64,000 nucleotides of DNA from CAYQUO01 sp964420835 (GTDB lineage Bacteria; Chloroflexota; Anaerolineae; Anaerolineales; Anaerolineaceae), in assembly GCA_964420835.1 (NCBI GenBank), contig CAYQUO010000005.1, forward strand, positions 1-64,000. The letters run 5' to 3'. A model generated the notes under the pieces. That model saw nothing but the letters and a program-made list of their open reading frames with translations, did no database searches and was not told the origin of the DNA. This document shows positions 1-9,180 of this stretch, one piece after another. Each line of letters begins with the position of its first letter. The stretch's first letter is position 1. The position numbers were made by a program, and so were the translations under genes.

Positions 1-70
1 GACTGGAACTCTCTCTATTTTCTACCTTTTCTATGGACTTTTGTGACTGTAACGACATTGACCAACGAAC

Positions 71-99
71 TTGACTTTTCCACCCCTCGTCCGTAGAAT
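71..99 (+). promoter_or_regulatory. sigma-70-type promoter for gcvH-gcvPA-gcvPB
   Basis: The -35 box TTGACT (71-76) and -10 box TAGAAT (94-99) are separated by 17 bases, and both are close to consensus. Transcription would start near 106, about 60 bases before gcvH. This suggests the three gcv genes are transcribed from here rather than from a gene further upstream. No glycine riboswitch-like structure is evident in the visible 166 bases, and no coding sequence is supported before gcvH. Confidence 0.55.
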
Positions 100-166
100 C
101 ACCCTAGGGAAATTAATTGTGAATTTCCAACAATTTAATAATGAATAAGGAGCAAGGATATCAATC

Positions 167-559
167 ATGAATACACCAAAAACGCTTTTCTATACGTCGA
201 CAGATGAGTGGGTAAAAGTTGAAAATAATGTTGCCACCATTGGCGTCACAGATTTTGCTCAGGACCAGTTATCCGATGTTGTTTTTGTTGAAATCCTGGT
301 TTCACCAGGCGATAAGATAGCCAAGGGAGGTGACCTGGCATCCATCGAATCCGTCAAAGCCGCCGCGGATGTCACCTCGCCTGTTTCCGGCAAAGTATTG
401 GAAGTGAATGAACTACTCTCAAGTACCCCTGAGATTGTGAACACAGATCCTTACGGAGCGGCATGGATGGTCAAAGTAGAACTCTCTGATCCGGCAGAAG
501 TAAAACAACTGATGGATTCAACCGCATATGAAAAGAATTTCTCGGAACGGAGCCATTGA
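167..559 (+). CDS. gcvH: glycine cleavage system H protein
   Basis: GcvH carries the lipoyl arm that shuttles the aminomethyl group of glycine between the P, T and L proteins of the glycine cleavage system. The 130-residue product has the family's usual length. The lipoylation motif ESVKAAADV places the modified lysine at residue 64. The ATG is preceded by AAGGA at 154-158 with 8-base spacing. Its stop codon shares one base with the ATG of gcvPA, so the genes are translationally coupled. No gcvT or lpd lies in the window. Function is confident from the motif and the adjacent gcvPA and gcvPB. Confidence 0.97.
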   Translation: MNTPKTLFYTSTDEWVKVENNVATIGVTDFAQDQLSDVVFVEILVSPGDKIAKGGDLASIESVKAAADVTSPVSGKVLEVNELLSSTPEIVNTDPYGAAWMVKVELSDPAEVKQLMDSTAYEKNFSERSH

Positions 560-1911
560 TGTTCACACCGCATACGCCAAATGAAAGAGAGGAGATGCTG
601 CGGTTTGTCGGTGTAAAGAAGATAGACGATTTATTCAAAGATGTTCCCGAAAAATTTCGTTACCCTTATTTAGATCTTCCTCCTGCCCTCACAGAAATGG
701 AAGCCATCGCTCAAGCTCAGGAACTGGCTATGGCGAATGAATCCACCCAGGACATGATCTGCTTCCTGGGTGCTGGTGCCTATAATCATTATTCACCCGC
801 GGCAGTAGACAGCCTCCTTCGCAGGGGGGAATTTTATACAGCCTACACCCCCTACCAGCCCGAGATTTCGCAAGGTACTTTGCAAGCCATTTTCGAATAT
901 CAATCCCTGATCACCCACTTAACCGGGATGGATATCAGCAATGCATCCCATTATGATGGTGCCACAGCAACTGCGGAAGCCGCTGTTCTTGCCTACCATC
1001 ACTTTCGTGGAAAGCGAAAGAAGTTCGTCGTATCCCGGGCAGTAAACCCACAATACCGGAAAACTCTGCGGACATACTTAAATGGTTATGAAGACGCGGT
1101 AGTGATTGGCGATGAAGATGGAGTCGATCCATTCAGCTCACCAGATGATATGCTGCCAAAATTGGATGGGAATACGGCGATTGTGATTGTTCAATACCCG
1201 GATTTTTTTGGACGCATTTTCGACCTGACCAATCTAACCCAAAAAGCACACGAAACAGGTGCCCTCGTTTGCGTTGTTACAAATCCGAATGCTCTGGGTA
1301 TCCTGAAGCCTCCCGGTGAATTCGGAGCCGATATCGTTGTTGGAGAAGGGCAATCGCTTGGATTACCGCTTTCCTTTGGAGGGCCATATCTGGGCATCTT
1401 TGCAGTAAAAAATGAACTTCTGCGGAAATTATCCGGCCGCCTCGTTGGTGAGACCGTAGACCAGAAAGGCAGACGAGGCTTTGTACTTACACTTACTGCC
1501 CGCGAACAGCACATAAAAAGGGAAAAAGCCACATCCAACATTTGTACGAACCAGGGTTTGATGGCCCTGGCTTCCACCATTTACATGAGTCTTCTTGGAA
1601 AAAGTGGTTTGCGCCAGGTTTCTGAAATCTGCTATCAAAAAGCACACTATGCCGCCAGCCAAATCGAAAAGATCCCCGGTTACAGCATCTGTGTAAATGC
1701 CCCCTTCTATCATGAATTTGCCGTTTGCTGTCCCATGCCGGTGAAGGAAATAAACCTGCACCTGTTGGATCATGGCATCATTGGTGGGTATGATCTTTCA
1801 GAAGATTATCCAACACTTGACCGGCATATGCTGGTTGCATTTACTGAAATGAACAGCAAGGACGATATCGATTCTTTATGCGATGTCCTCCAGGAGCTTT
1901 CCAATGACTGA
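559..1911 (+). CDS. gcvPA: glycine dehydrogenase (decarboxylating) subunit 1
   Basis: This is the N-terminal half of the P protein in the two-subunit form, about 450 residues as expected. With GcvPB it decarboxylates glycine and passes the aminomethyl group to lipoyl-GcvH. The sequence begins with the typical TPHTPNEREEML and includes the ASHYDGATATAEA stretch. The pyridoxal-phosphate lysine is in the partner subunit. A TTG at 556 also opens this frame, but the ATG at 559, overlapping the gcvH TGA by one base, is the better start. The 3' end overlaps gcvPB by 8 bases, so all three gcv genes form one operon. Confidence 0.96.
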   Translation: MFTPHTPNEREEMLRFVGVKKIDDLFKDVPEKFRYPYLDLPPALTEMEAIAQAQELAMANESTQDMICFLGAGAYNHYSPAAVDSLLRRGEFYTAYTPYQPEISQGTLQAIFEYQSLITHLTGMDISNASHYDGATATAEAAVLAYHHFRGKRKKFVVSRAVNPQYRKTLRTYLNGYEDAVVIGDEDGVDPFSSPDDMLPKLDGNTAIVIVQYPDFFGRIFDLTNLTQKAHETGALVCVVTNPNALGILKPPGEFGADIVVGEGQSLGLPLSFGGPYLGIFAVKNELLRKLSGRLVGETVDQKGRRGFVLTLTAREQHIKREKATSNICTNQGLMALASTIYMSLLGKSGLRQVSEICYQKAHYAASQIEKIPGYSICVNAPFYHEFAVCCPMPVKEINLHLLDHGIIGGYDLSEDYPTLDRHMLVAFTEMNSKDDIDSLCDVLQELSND

Positions 1912-3352
1912 ACAAACAATTTACGAACTTTCATCACCAGGAAGATCCGGATTCCGATTTCCATCGTCCGATGTCCCAAAAACCGATCTGCCGAAGGAAT
2001 TTTCCCGTAAGGACTTGCCGCTCCCGGAATTATCCGAGATCGATGTCATACGCCATTTTACCAACCTGTCAAAAATGAATTATTGCATTGATTCCGGATT
2101 GTATCCTCTTGGCTCATGCACTATGAAATACAATCCGAAAATTAATGAGGAAGCAGCCAGATTGACTGGATTTTCGAACATTCACCCTCTTCAACCAATA
2201 GAAACGGTTCAAGGCTGTCTGGCACTAATGTACGAGTTGCAGGAATGGTTAAAGGAAATTAGCGGTTTCTCTGCAGTATCCCTGCAACCGGCCGCAGGAG
2301 CTCATGGTGAATTTACTGGAGTAATGATCATACGGGCCTATCATAAATCCAGGGGAGATAATTCGAGGACCAAGATACTAATCCCCGATTCTGCTCATGG
2401 AACCAACCCGGCCACATCAGCAATGAGTGGTCTTGAAGTGGTCGCAGTACCATCGGACGAACGGGGGAATGTTGACCTCGAAATCCTAAAGAGCCTTTGC
2501 ACCAAGGAAGTGGCGGGTTTAATGTTAACCAATCCGAATACCCTGGGGTTATTCGAAGATAATATTCTTGAAACCGTCAAAGCAGTCCATGATGTAGGTG
2601 GACTTGTATATGGCGATGGCGCAAACCTGAATGCCATCCTTGGAATAGTCAAACCCGGGGATCTTGGAATTGATGTCATGCATTTCAATTTGCATAAAAC
2701 TTTCTCAACGCCGCATGGGGGTGGTGGACCTGGAAGTGGTCCCGTTGGAGTGTCTGCGCAACTGGCGGATTTTTTGCCCACTCCAGTCATCGGGATTGTT
2801 GAAGAAGCAACCGATGAACAACCTCCATTATATGGATACATCAACCCTCCAAAGACGATTGGAAGAGTCAAATCCTTCAACGGACAATTTGGGGTTTTAG
2901 TACGCGCATACGTTTACATCAGCATGAATGGACCTGAAGGTTTACGAAACATCGCGGAAAACGCCGTACTGAACGCAAATTACATAATGGCAAAGATAAA
3001 AGATAAATACAACATTCCCCACAAGCGAAGCTGTATGCATGAATTCGTAGCCGAAGGATCATGGAAAGACGCTCCAGATATCCATGCCCTGGATATTGCA
3101 AAAAGATTGATGGATTATGGATACCACCCGCCGACAAATTACTTTCCATTAATCGTACATGAAGCCTTAATGATTGAACCAACTGAAACGGAAAGCCTGC
3201 AAACCTTAAAAGCGTTTTCCGAAGCTTTGAACAAGATCGCAGATGAAGCGCATACCTCTCCACATTTATTAAAAGAGGCTCCACATGACACCCCGGTTGG
3301 CAGGTTGGATGAGGTAAAAGCAGCCCGAGACCTGATCTTATGCTGCAAATAG
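1904..3352 (+). CDS. gcvPB: glycine dehydrogenase (decarboxylating) subunit 2
   Basis: This is the PLP-binding half of the two-subunit P protein, 482 residues. The cofactor lysine is in LHKTFSTPHGGGGPG, about residue 265, and the glycine-rich loop after it is typical of the family. I chose the ATG at 1904 because AGGAG lies at 1892-1896 with 7-base spacing; an in-frame ATG at 1883 lacks such a site. The start lies inside the end of gcvPA. No clear terminator was found between this gene and the pilin-like gene at 3487. Confidence 0.96.
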   Translation: MTEQTIYELSSPGRSGFRFPSSDVPKTDLPKEFSRKDLPLPELSEIDVIRHFTNLSKMNYCIDSGLYPLGSCTMKYNPKINEEAARLTGFSNIHPLQPIETVQGCLALMYELQEWLKEISGFSAVSLQPAAGAHGEFTGVMIIRAYHKSRGDNSRTKILIPDSAHGTNPATSAMSGLEVVAVPSDERGNVDLEILKSLCTKEVAGLMLTNPNTLGLFEDNILETVKAVHDVGGLVYGDGANLNAILGIVKPGDLGIDVMHFNLHKTFSTPHGGGGPGSGPVGVSAQLADFLPTPVIGIVEEATDEQPPLYGYINPPKTIGRVKSFNGQFGVLVRAYVYISMNGPEGLRNIAENAVLNANYIMAKIKDKYNIPHKRSCMHEFVAEGSWKDAPDIHALDIAKRLMDYGYHPPTNYFPLIVHEALMIEPTETESLQTLKAFSEALNKIADEAHTSPHLLKEAPHDTPVGRLDEVKAARDLILCCK

Positions 3353-3395
3353 TTTTCGCACAAATAAAACACGCAGAACTGTCATGTTTGCGTAA

Positions 3396-3424
3396 TTGTA
3401 AGGTTAATTACGAAGTTTTATTAT
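3396..3424 (+). promoter_or_regulatory. candidate promoter for the small Flp-type pilin gene
   Basis: TTGTAA (3396-3401) and TATTAT (3419-3424) are 17 bases apart. An overlapping TATAAT at 3425-3430 has no good partner at -35. The region is AT-rich, so chance matches are likely, but the position before a monocistronic small gene fits. Confidence 0.35.
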
Positions 3425-3486
3425 TATAATTATTTTGGAGTGTCGCTTCATTTATGTCTTAATGGCCACTGTAAGGATCAATGATT

Positions 3487-3630
3487 ATGTTGAGAACCAA
3501 CGAACAAGGCCAAGGTTTTGTTGAATATGGAATGATTCTGATTATTGTTGCGGTCGGCGTGGTTGTGATATTGGTGTTGTTAGGAGACACCCTGGAAGGT
3601 TTATATACCGACATCATACAAAGTTTTTAA
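3487..3630 (+). CDS. Flp/Fap-type pilin component, small
   Basis: This is a 47-residue protein with a charged N-terminus, the motif GQGFVEYG, and one hydrophobic helix (about residues 15-33). The motif matches the class IVb (Flp) pilin prepilin-peptidase site, G followed by four residues then EY, with cleavage after Gly8 and Glu13 as the conserved glutamate. The ATG at 3487 has AAGGA at 3473-3477 with 9-base spacing; an ATG at 3481 is too close. Flp pilins normally sit beside tad secretion genes, but none are in this window. It could be a secreted pilin subunit or a small membrane protein that borrowed the signal. Confidence 0.7.
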   Translation: MLRTNEQGQGFVEYGMILIIVAVGVVVILVLLGDTLEGLYTDIIQSF

Positions 3631-3726
3631 ATCCATCGAACGTATTCTTGTTCAATTCCTACCAACGCCACAAGCCGATTGAGTGATGATTTTAAGGGTT
3701 CAATCAGATCGTTTGGTGCCTGAGAT

Positions 3727-6456
3727 TCAAGAAAGCATTTTAATCACATGTTCTTGAGTACGTTTAATGGCGCCAGGCAGCGCTTTGTAGTCCTTCCCAC
3801 CTGCCTGGGCAAGGTTCGGCTTTCCTCCCCCGCTCCCTCCCACTTCCTTCGCAATTTCCTTGGCCAAAGTACCGGCATGTAACCCCCGCCTGACAAGATC
3901 TTCGGTAATCGCCACAATAATTATCACCCTATCCTCATATCTGCTTCCCAATGCAACTACACCGCTATGATATTTATTCCGAAATTCATCAGCCAGCAAA
4001 CGTAACGTGTCAGCATTGGAATTATCAATGACTGCTCCCATGACCGGAATATCATTAACCATGGGAACATCTAGAAGCAGTCTTTGAAAAGAGGCCAGCG
4101 CATTTCGATATTCCAACTCGTTAATTCTTCGTTTTAATGCAAGAACTTCTTCTTGCAAGTTCCGGACACGGCCACCAATCTCATCAATGGACGTATTAAG
4201 CAACCCGGCCGATGTTTTCAGGATTCCGAAACGTTTTTGAATTAGATCAAATGCGATCCTGCCGGTCACCGCTTCAATCCGGCGTATGCCTGCCGCAGCG
4301 CTCGCTTCACTAAGTATGATAAACACACCAATATCACCGGTATCATCAACATGAGTGCCGCCACACAACTCGTATGAAATTGGCTCCCCTTCACCAATTG
4401 TTATCGTGCGGACTGTTTGTGCATACTTCTCTCCAAACAACGCCACTGCCCCCTCAGCCATGGCTTGCGACAAGGTTTTGTTGACAATCTTCAAGTGATA
4501 ATGCGATAGGATTGCCTGGTTAACACCATGTTCAATTCTATCAAGTTCCTCATTCGAAAGGGGTTCAGGGTGTGTGAAATCGAAACGCAACCTGTCGGGA
4601 GCGACCAGGGAACCTGCCTGCCTGGCATGAGGGCCCAATACTTTTTGTATTTCAGCATGTAATAGATGGGTCGCAGTATGGTTTCGCATTATATCCCATC
4701 GGCGTTGCATGTTGACCTTGGCGTTCCCTCTGTCGCCAATCTTCACCTTTCCTCGTGTTACATTGCCCTGGTGTACAATAATTCCTGCTACTGGTTTTCG
4801 CACATCCTGAACTTCGATTTCCCATCCACCACTGCTGTCAACAATCCACCCTTTATCCGCAACCTGCCCTCCAGATTCAAGATAAAAATTTGTTGAAGAC
4901 AGGACCAATTCAATTTGCTCGCCTGTTTCAGCCTCTTTCACCGTTTTTCCCCCCGCCACAATGGCAAGCACTTGTCCTTCAATTTCTCCTACTTGGTAAG
5001 GGTCATAGACAACCCCTTCGCTGCAGATTAATCCCTCTTTAATAAGTTCAACCAGAATATCATTATAGACATCGGCATCCTCAGCACCCTGCTGTCCAAA
5101 ATTTTTCCCTGCCCCTGAAACCTTTCTATGCCCCTCCATGGCTATGTGAAATCCTTCTTCGTCCACCTCCAAAGAGTTTTCCCTTGCTATATCCCGTATT
5201 ATTTCCAATGGCAAACCATGGGTTGCATATAATTCAAACGCCTGTTCTCCATTGATTATGGCCTTTCCTCCCCTTTTCAATTCAGCGACCAGGCCATCCA
5301 ATTCCTCTAATCCGTTCTCTAGCGTTCTATGGAAATGCTCCTCTTCACGCGTAATATTGGTGACAATCGTATTGTAATTTTTCTGCAAATCAGGATACGC
5401 CGATTGGTAATTGTGAATGACAACCTCTGCAATTTTTCCCAGAAAGGGTGAATTTAAGCCAATCTTCCCACCAAAAAGGGCAGCCCGACGAATGATCATC
5501 CTGCATACATAATTCCGGCCGGTATTTCCCGGAACAACACCATCCGAGATCAGAAACGTGGCAGCCCTGGCATGATCCGCAATTACCCGGTAAGGTGTCA
5601 GGCTATTTTCCCTATCCTTTTGGCTGTCCCCTGTCAGGCTTTGAACCTTATCCAATAGTGGTGCAAGGAGATCGGTTTTATAGGTGGAATACGTCCCCTG
5701 GAGGACTCCGACGATCCGTTCTAAACCCATCCCCGTATCAACATGGCAGGATGGTAATGGATGCAGTTCGGATGGGCCCATGCGATTGTATTGAATGAAG
5801 ACCAGATTCCAAAGTTCCAGAAAACGCTTGCAATCCCCATTAACACTACACTTATGTCCTTCAACATCCACCTTGTCACAAAATTCCGGCCCAAGGTCTA
5901 TATGGATCTCACTGCAAGGTCCACAAGGTCCGGTTTCCGCCATCTCCCAAAAATTATCTTTTCTTCCAAAAAACACAACATGGCCGGGTAAAAATCCAGG
6001 CTGTAAAGCCCAGTTTGCTGCTGCTTCATCATCTGTTGGAATCTCGTTTTTTTCATCCTGAAAGCATGTCGCCCATAGACGATCCTTCTCCAGTCCCCAT
6101 TCTTCAGTTAATAATTCCCATGCCCAAGCAATTGCCTCCTTTTTATAATAATCGCCAAATGACCAATTCCCCAGCATCTCGAAAAAGGTGTGATGGGCAT
6201 CATCTCTTCCCACATCGTCCAAGTCATTATGTTTGCCGGAAACGCGCATGCATTTTTGAGAATTAACCGCCCTATTATAAGGACGATGATCTGTTCCAAG
6301 AAATACATCCTTAAATTGAACCATCCCTGCGTTTGTAAATAGAAGTGTTTGATCACCCCCAGGGACCAATGAAGAGGAAGGCACAAATGTATGGCCTTTT
6401 TTAATAAAAAAATCGATAAATGATTGCCGGATTGCCGAACCAGACATATTTTTCAT
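3727..6456 (-). CDS. alaS: alanine-tRNA ligase
   Basis: AlaRS charges tRNA-Ala and clears mischarged Ser and Gly through its editing domain. The 909-residue product has the class II catalytic core (GGDQTLLFTNAGMVQFKDVFLG region), the zinc-binding editing motifs HTATH (about residue 590) and CGGTH (about 698), and a C-terminal DHHA1 domain ending in GGSGGGKPNLAQAGG. The frame extends to 6477, but the ATG at 6456 has GGAG just upstream and lies about 30 bases below a good promoter, so it is preferred. The gene stands alone, separated from the gene at 6573 by a hairpin. Confidence 0.97.
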   Translation of the reverse strand: MKNMSGSAIRQSFIDFFIKKGHTFVPSSSLVPGGDQTLLFTNAGMVQFKDVFLGTDHRPYNRAVNSQKCMRVSGKHNDLDDVGRDDAHHTFFEMLGNWSFGDYYKKEAIAWAWELLTEEWGLEKDRLWATCFQDEKNEIPTDDEAAANWALQPGFLPGHVVFFGRKDNFWEMAETGPCGPCSEIHIDLGPEFCDKVDVEGHKCSVNGDCKRFLELWNLVFIQYNRMGPSELHPLPSCHVDTGMGLERIVGVLQGTYSTYKTDLLAPLLDKVQSLTGDSQKDRENSLTPYRVIADHARAATFLISDGVVPGNTGRNYVCRMIIRRAALFGGKIGLNSPFLGKIAEVVIHNYQSAYPDLQKNYNTIVTNITREEEHFHRTLENGLEELDGLVAELKRGGKAIINGEQAFELYATHGLPLEIIRDIARENSLEVDEEGFHIAMEGHRKVSGAGKNFGQQGAEDADVYNDILVELIKEGLICSEGVVYDPYQVGEIEGQVLAIVAGGKTVKEAETGEQIELVLSSTNFYLESGGQVADKGWIVDSSGGWEIEVQDVRKPVAGIIVHQGNVTRGKVKIGDRGNAKVNMQRRWDIMRNHTATHLLHAEIQKVLGPHARQAGSLVAPDRLRFDFTHPEPLSNEELDRIEHGVNQAILSHYHLKIVNKTLSQAMAEGAVALFGEKYAQTVRTITIGEGEPISYELCGGTHVDDTGDIGVFIILSEASAAAGIRRIEAVTGRIAFDLIQKRFGILKTSAGLLNTSIDEIGGRVRNLQEEVLALKRRINELEYRNALASFQRLLLDVPMVNDIPVMGAVIDNSNADTLRLLADEFRNKYHSGVVALGSRYEDRVIIIVAITEDLVRRGLHAGTLAKEIAKEVGGSGGGKPNLAQAGGKDYKALPGAIKRTQEHVIKMLS

Positions 6457-6492
6457 TTGCTCTCCATTTGGTACCATAAACTGCTGTCGTAA

Positions 6493-6521
6493 ATTATAAG
6501 TTAGGTTCGTTAACGAAGCAA
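6493..6521 (-). promoter_or_regulatory. promoter for alaS
   Basis: On the minus strand TTGCTT (6516-6521) and a perfect TATAAT (6493-6498) are 17 bases apart. Transcription would begin near 6486, giving a leader of about 30 bases before the ATG at 6456. This excludes the upstream in-frame ATG at 6477 as the likely start. Confidence 0.55.
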
Positions 6522-6556
6522 TAAACTGCGACCAGGATATCTCTGGTCGCAGTTTA
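6522..6556 (-). terminator. hairpin terminator after the sigma-54 block
   Basis: A perfect 14-bp inverted repeat (arms 6522-6535 and 6543-6556, 7-base loop) lies 17 bases below the stop of the peptidase gene. On the minus strand the second arm ends in a short T-rich run. It probably ends the operon and insulates alaS, whose -35 box abuts it. Confidence 0.65.
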
Positions 6557-6572
6557 CTGTAAAAAGATTCGC

Positions 6573-9173
6573 TTATCTGGATACAACCAATTTTAAGATT
6601 TTGCCCCCATTGTCGATTGTGGCACTGGCATAATGTCGATGCAGTGCTTTCGCTGATTTCACCTCACCTTGCATGGTTACCACATACCTGTCCGGTTTCA
6701 TTTCCGTTATTCGACCTCCAAAAGGTTCTGCCTGCGAATTTCCGTGTTTTTCTTCGGATGCATTACTGGAAATACGAACCATGACCTCGGCAGAATCCAT
6801 GCCCGGAAGGTAGGGTTTCACCAGTTCCTTAACTTCCAGCAAATATTCCTTTGGCAACTTTACAATTTCATCAGGGTAGTTTTGCCTTTCGCATTCTTTA
6901 ATAATTTCCAAATCAGTTTCTTCATGGTGCGGAAATTTGGGTTTCAAGGACTCGACCCACTCCATCGCAAGCGGATCCCCATACAATACGAAGGATATTA
7001 GCGTCTTTTGATCTTCTGCATCCAGGTAACCCTGCCTCTTCGTCATCTCCTTGACATATTCATGTTTTGATTTTATCAACGCCTCCCCCGCACTATACCC
7101 ATCCCGAATGTTCTTCCAATAAAAATACCCAAGAAGATCCGCGCCTGTCAGGGGTGTTGTCACAGAACCATACGCAATGGATGTTGAACCTATAAATGCT
7201 TTGCACCCTATTTCAAGGAACCGAAGTGCAATTGAATCAGATTGTTTTTTATTCTTAATATTTGCCCCATAACATGCCTCGGAAAAGACAATCCGAGGAG
7301 CACGATTGTTCTTAATGATGTCCGATGTTCTCAAAGCCACGGGATATTCAGCCTGGCTTCGGTTATCGCTCAGGTCAGGCTGCCCATACCATTCAGCCGT
7401 ATCAATCAAGCCATGCAGGTTGTAGTAACTCAAATTTACATCGATCATACGCTCAGGGCTAATTCCTCCCGTCTCAACAGGAGGAGAAACCAGGACTGCG
7501 GACGGATCTCCAATAGGTCGATATACAGCAAGCGAAGATCTTCTCCATACAGCAGCTGAATAACCAAACGACCTGTTTGTTTTTTTCCCGGTCTTTTTAT
7601 TTTTTTGAAAAAGCGACACCAAACCACTGATGAATCTAAGCCACCAGGGATCAAAAACAACCCGAGGCTGTAGATGTGCTTTGGTCGCCTCTTGAATTTG
7701 GGCAAGGATGACTGCAAGGTCTGATCCGCTATCTCCGGGAATTCTGCCAACTGGCCACTCCGGAATAAAGTAATTGGAGTCAGAGGCTCCATAGGGGTTG
7801 TCCGAAGGCACTTCAGTATCAATATCATCGGTCGGGTTCGGTAATTCGTGAAAAGGGATTACCTGTGGACCTCCAACGATTAATAGCGCTCCTATCATGC
7901 CGCCTTTTTTATTAAGACTTTTTTCCAGATCCTGTATAGAGAGTTTTAAATTCCAGGCATCCACTTTTTCAATCAGAGGAACATCAAGGGAATTTATAGT
8001 CATTGGATCATCCGGAAAATAGACGATCGATCCCCATGTCCTTTTTTTGCGCACCTGTTCTGCAAGGTTATCCAACAAACCCTTGATATTTGTATAACCA
8101 TCTTCTCCATATGTTCTGGATAAGGCTTCTTTTGAGGAAAAAATGATGTAATAGGGAAATAACTTCCCCTTTTTTCTTGATCCCACTTTTGGTTTGGTTT
8201 TCCCCGGATATGAGGTCCTCTGTGGGTTTTTTGTTCCAATGTCGGTCGATTGTTGGGCTAAATGATCTTCTTCGGTTGAATCTGGAGATGCTTGTTTGCC
8301 GTCATCATTACCATCTCCCAATTCAGCGTTATCTTTGTGTTCGTTATTAATTACTGGCGCCGTTCCCCCTGAAGCCAGAATGTTCCAACCCAACAATGAG
8401 GCTACATCTGCAGGGATGGGCAACTCGAAATTGATCTCAAGTTCCTCCGGCCACAGATTAATAAATTGATGATCATTTCCCCACAATCGCCTCCCGATCA
8501 GACCATTGGGGTCTTTGGAGACACATTGGGTGAACAATTCCAGCCCTTCCTTTTCATCACCGAATAAAGTTTCATACTTAGCCAGAAGATGTAAAAAATG
8601 AAGGCTATCGGGAAAGCGTGCTGAATACACCTTTGCTAGGTTTAAAACAGCCAGATTTTCGTTTTTTTTCTCTTCCAATCTCAAGTGTGCAAGAGCTACC
8701 AGAGGAAGGCTTCCTGTAACTGAAAGGATGGGATACAAGACATTGGTACTGCCATCAATATCATTGCGTTCCAGAAGAATGATGGATTCCCGTACCAATC
8801 TGGCATTTTCCGAAACAGGAACGCCCTGCAAAGTATCCCCCAGAATAAACAGTGCATCAGCAATCTTTCCGCTGGTTGCTTTCTCGGGTAATTTTTGAAG
8901 GTAAAGACGAAGAGCATCAAGGTTCTCGATGTCGATACTGATCAATTCCCGCAGGTGCAATTCGGCACGATCAGTCCTTCTCTCGCCCAGAAAACAGGTC
9001 GCCAGAAAATATTTCAATTCAAAATCACCGGGATATTGTATTTCCCATGCCTCTATGGATTGTCGGGCAAACCGGAAAGACTGAGCCTGGATTGCACTTT
9101 TAATGACAACCAGGAGGTCATTCCGGTTCAGACGCACTATACCATTCGCTCTATTGAAAACAGTACCATCCAT
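6573..9173 (-). CDS. TPR protein with gingipain-like (clan CD, C25/CHAT-type) cysteine peptidase domain
   Basis: This 866-residue protein has no signal peptide or membrane segment. Residues about 1-230 are helical and TPR-like. A charged, low-complexity linker spans about 275-335. The peptidase-like domain runs from about 337 to 740. It contains a block resembling the Peptidase_C25 substrate region (PSDNPYG ... PEWPVGRIPGD, about 455-480), a His-Gly motif NLHG (His587) after hydrophobic residues, and SEACYG (Cys634). Together these form the usual clan CD His/Cys dyad. A C-terminal domain follows. The ATG lies 7 bases after the giant TPR gene, with AGGAGG 12 bases upstream. The cytoplasmic location and neighbours suggest a regulated intracellular protease. 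Substrate is unknown. CHAT and C25 assignments are hard to separate by eye. Confidence 0.7.
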   Translation of the reverse strand: MDGTVFNRANGIVRLNRNDLLVVIKSAIQAQSFRFARQSIEAWEIQYPGDFELKYFLATCFLGERRTDRAELHLRELISIDIENLDALRLYLQKLPEKATSGKIADALFILGDTLQGVPVSENARLVRESIILLERNDIDGSTNVLYPILSVTGSLPLVALAHLRLEEKKNENLAVLNLAKVYSARFPDSLHFLHLLAKYETLFGDEKEGLELFTQCVSKDPNGLIGRRLWGNDHQFINLWPEELEINFELPIPADVASLLGWNILASGGTAPVINNEHKDNAELGDGNDDGKQASPDSTEEDHLAQQSTDIGTKNPQRTSYPGKTKPKVGSRKKGKLFPYYIIFSSKEALSRTYGEDGYTNIKGLLDNLAEQVRKKRTWGSIVYFPDDPMTINSLDVPLIEKVDAWNLKLSIQDLEKSLNKKGGMIGALLIVGGPQVIPFHELPNPTDDIDTEVPSDNPYGASDSNYFIPEWPVGRIPGDSGSDLAVILAQIQEATKAHLQPRVVFDPWWLRFISGLVSLFQKNKKTGKKTNRSFGYSAAVWRRSSLAVYRPIGDPSAVLVSPPVETGGISPERMIDVNLSYYNLHGLIDTAEWYGQPDLSDNRSQAEYPVALRTSDIIKNNRAPRIVFSEACYGANIKNKKQSDSIALRFLEIGCKAFIGSTSIAYGSVTTPLTGADLLGYFYWKNIRDGYSAGEALIKSKHEYVKEMTKRQGYLDAEDQKTLISFVLYGDPLAMEWVESLKPKFPHHEETDLEIIKECERQNYPDEIVKLPKEYLLEVKELVKPYLPGMDSAEVMVRISSNASEEKHGNSQAEPFGGRITEMKPDRYVVTMQGEVKSAKALHRHYASATIDNGGKILKLVVSR

Positions 9174-9180
9174 GGATGAT

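Noticed and set aside
1..96. An open reading frame of 31 codons running from the window edge to 94-96, as a possible end of an upstream gene such as gcvT
   Set aside because: The translation resembles no GcvT end, and a good gcvH promoter begins inside it.
1..166. Glycine riboswitch before gcvH
   Set aside because: No conserved riboswitch core is visible in the sequence available.
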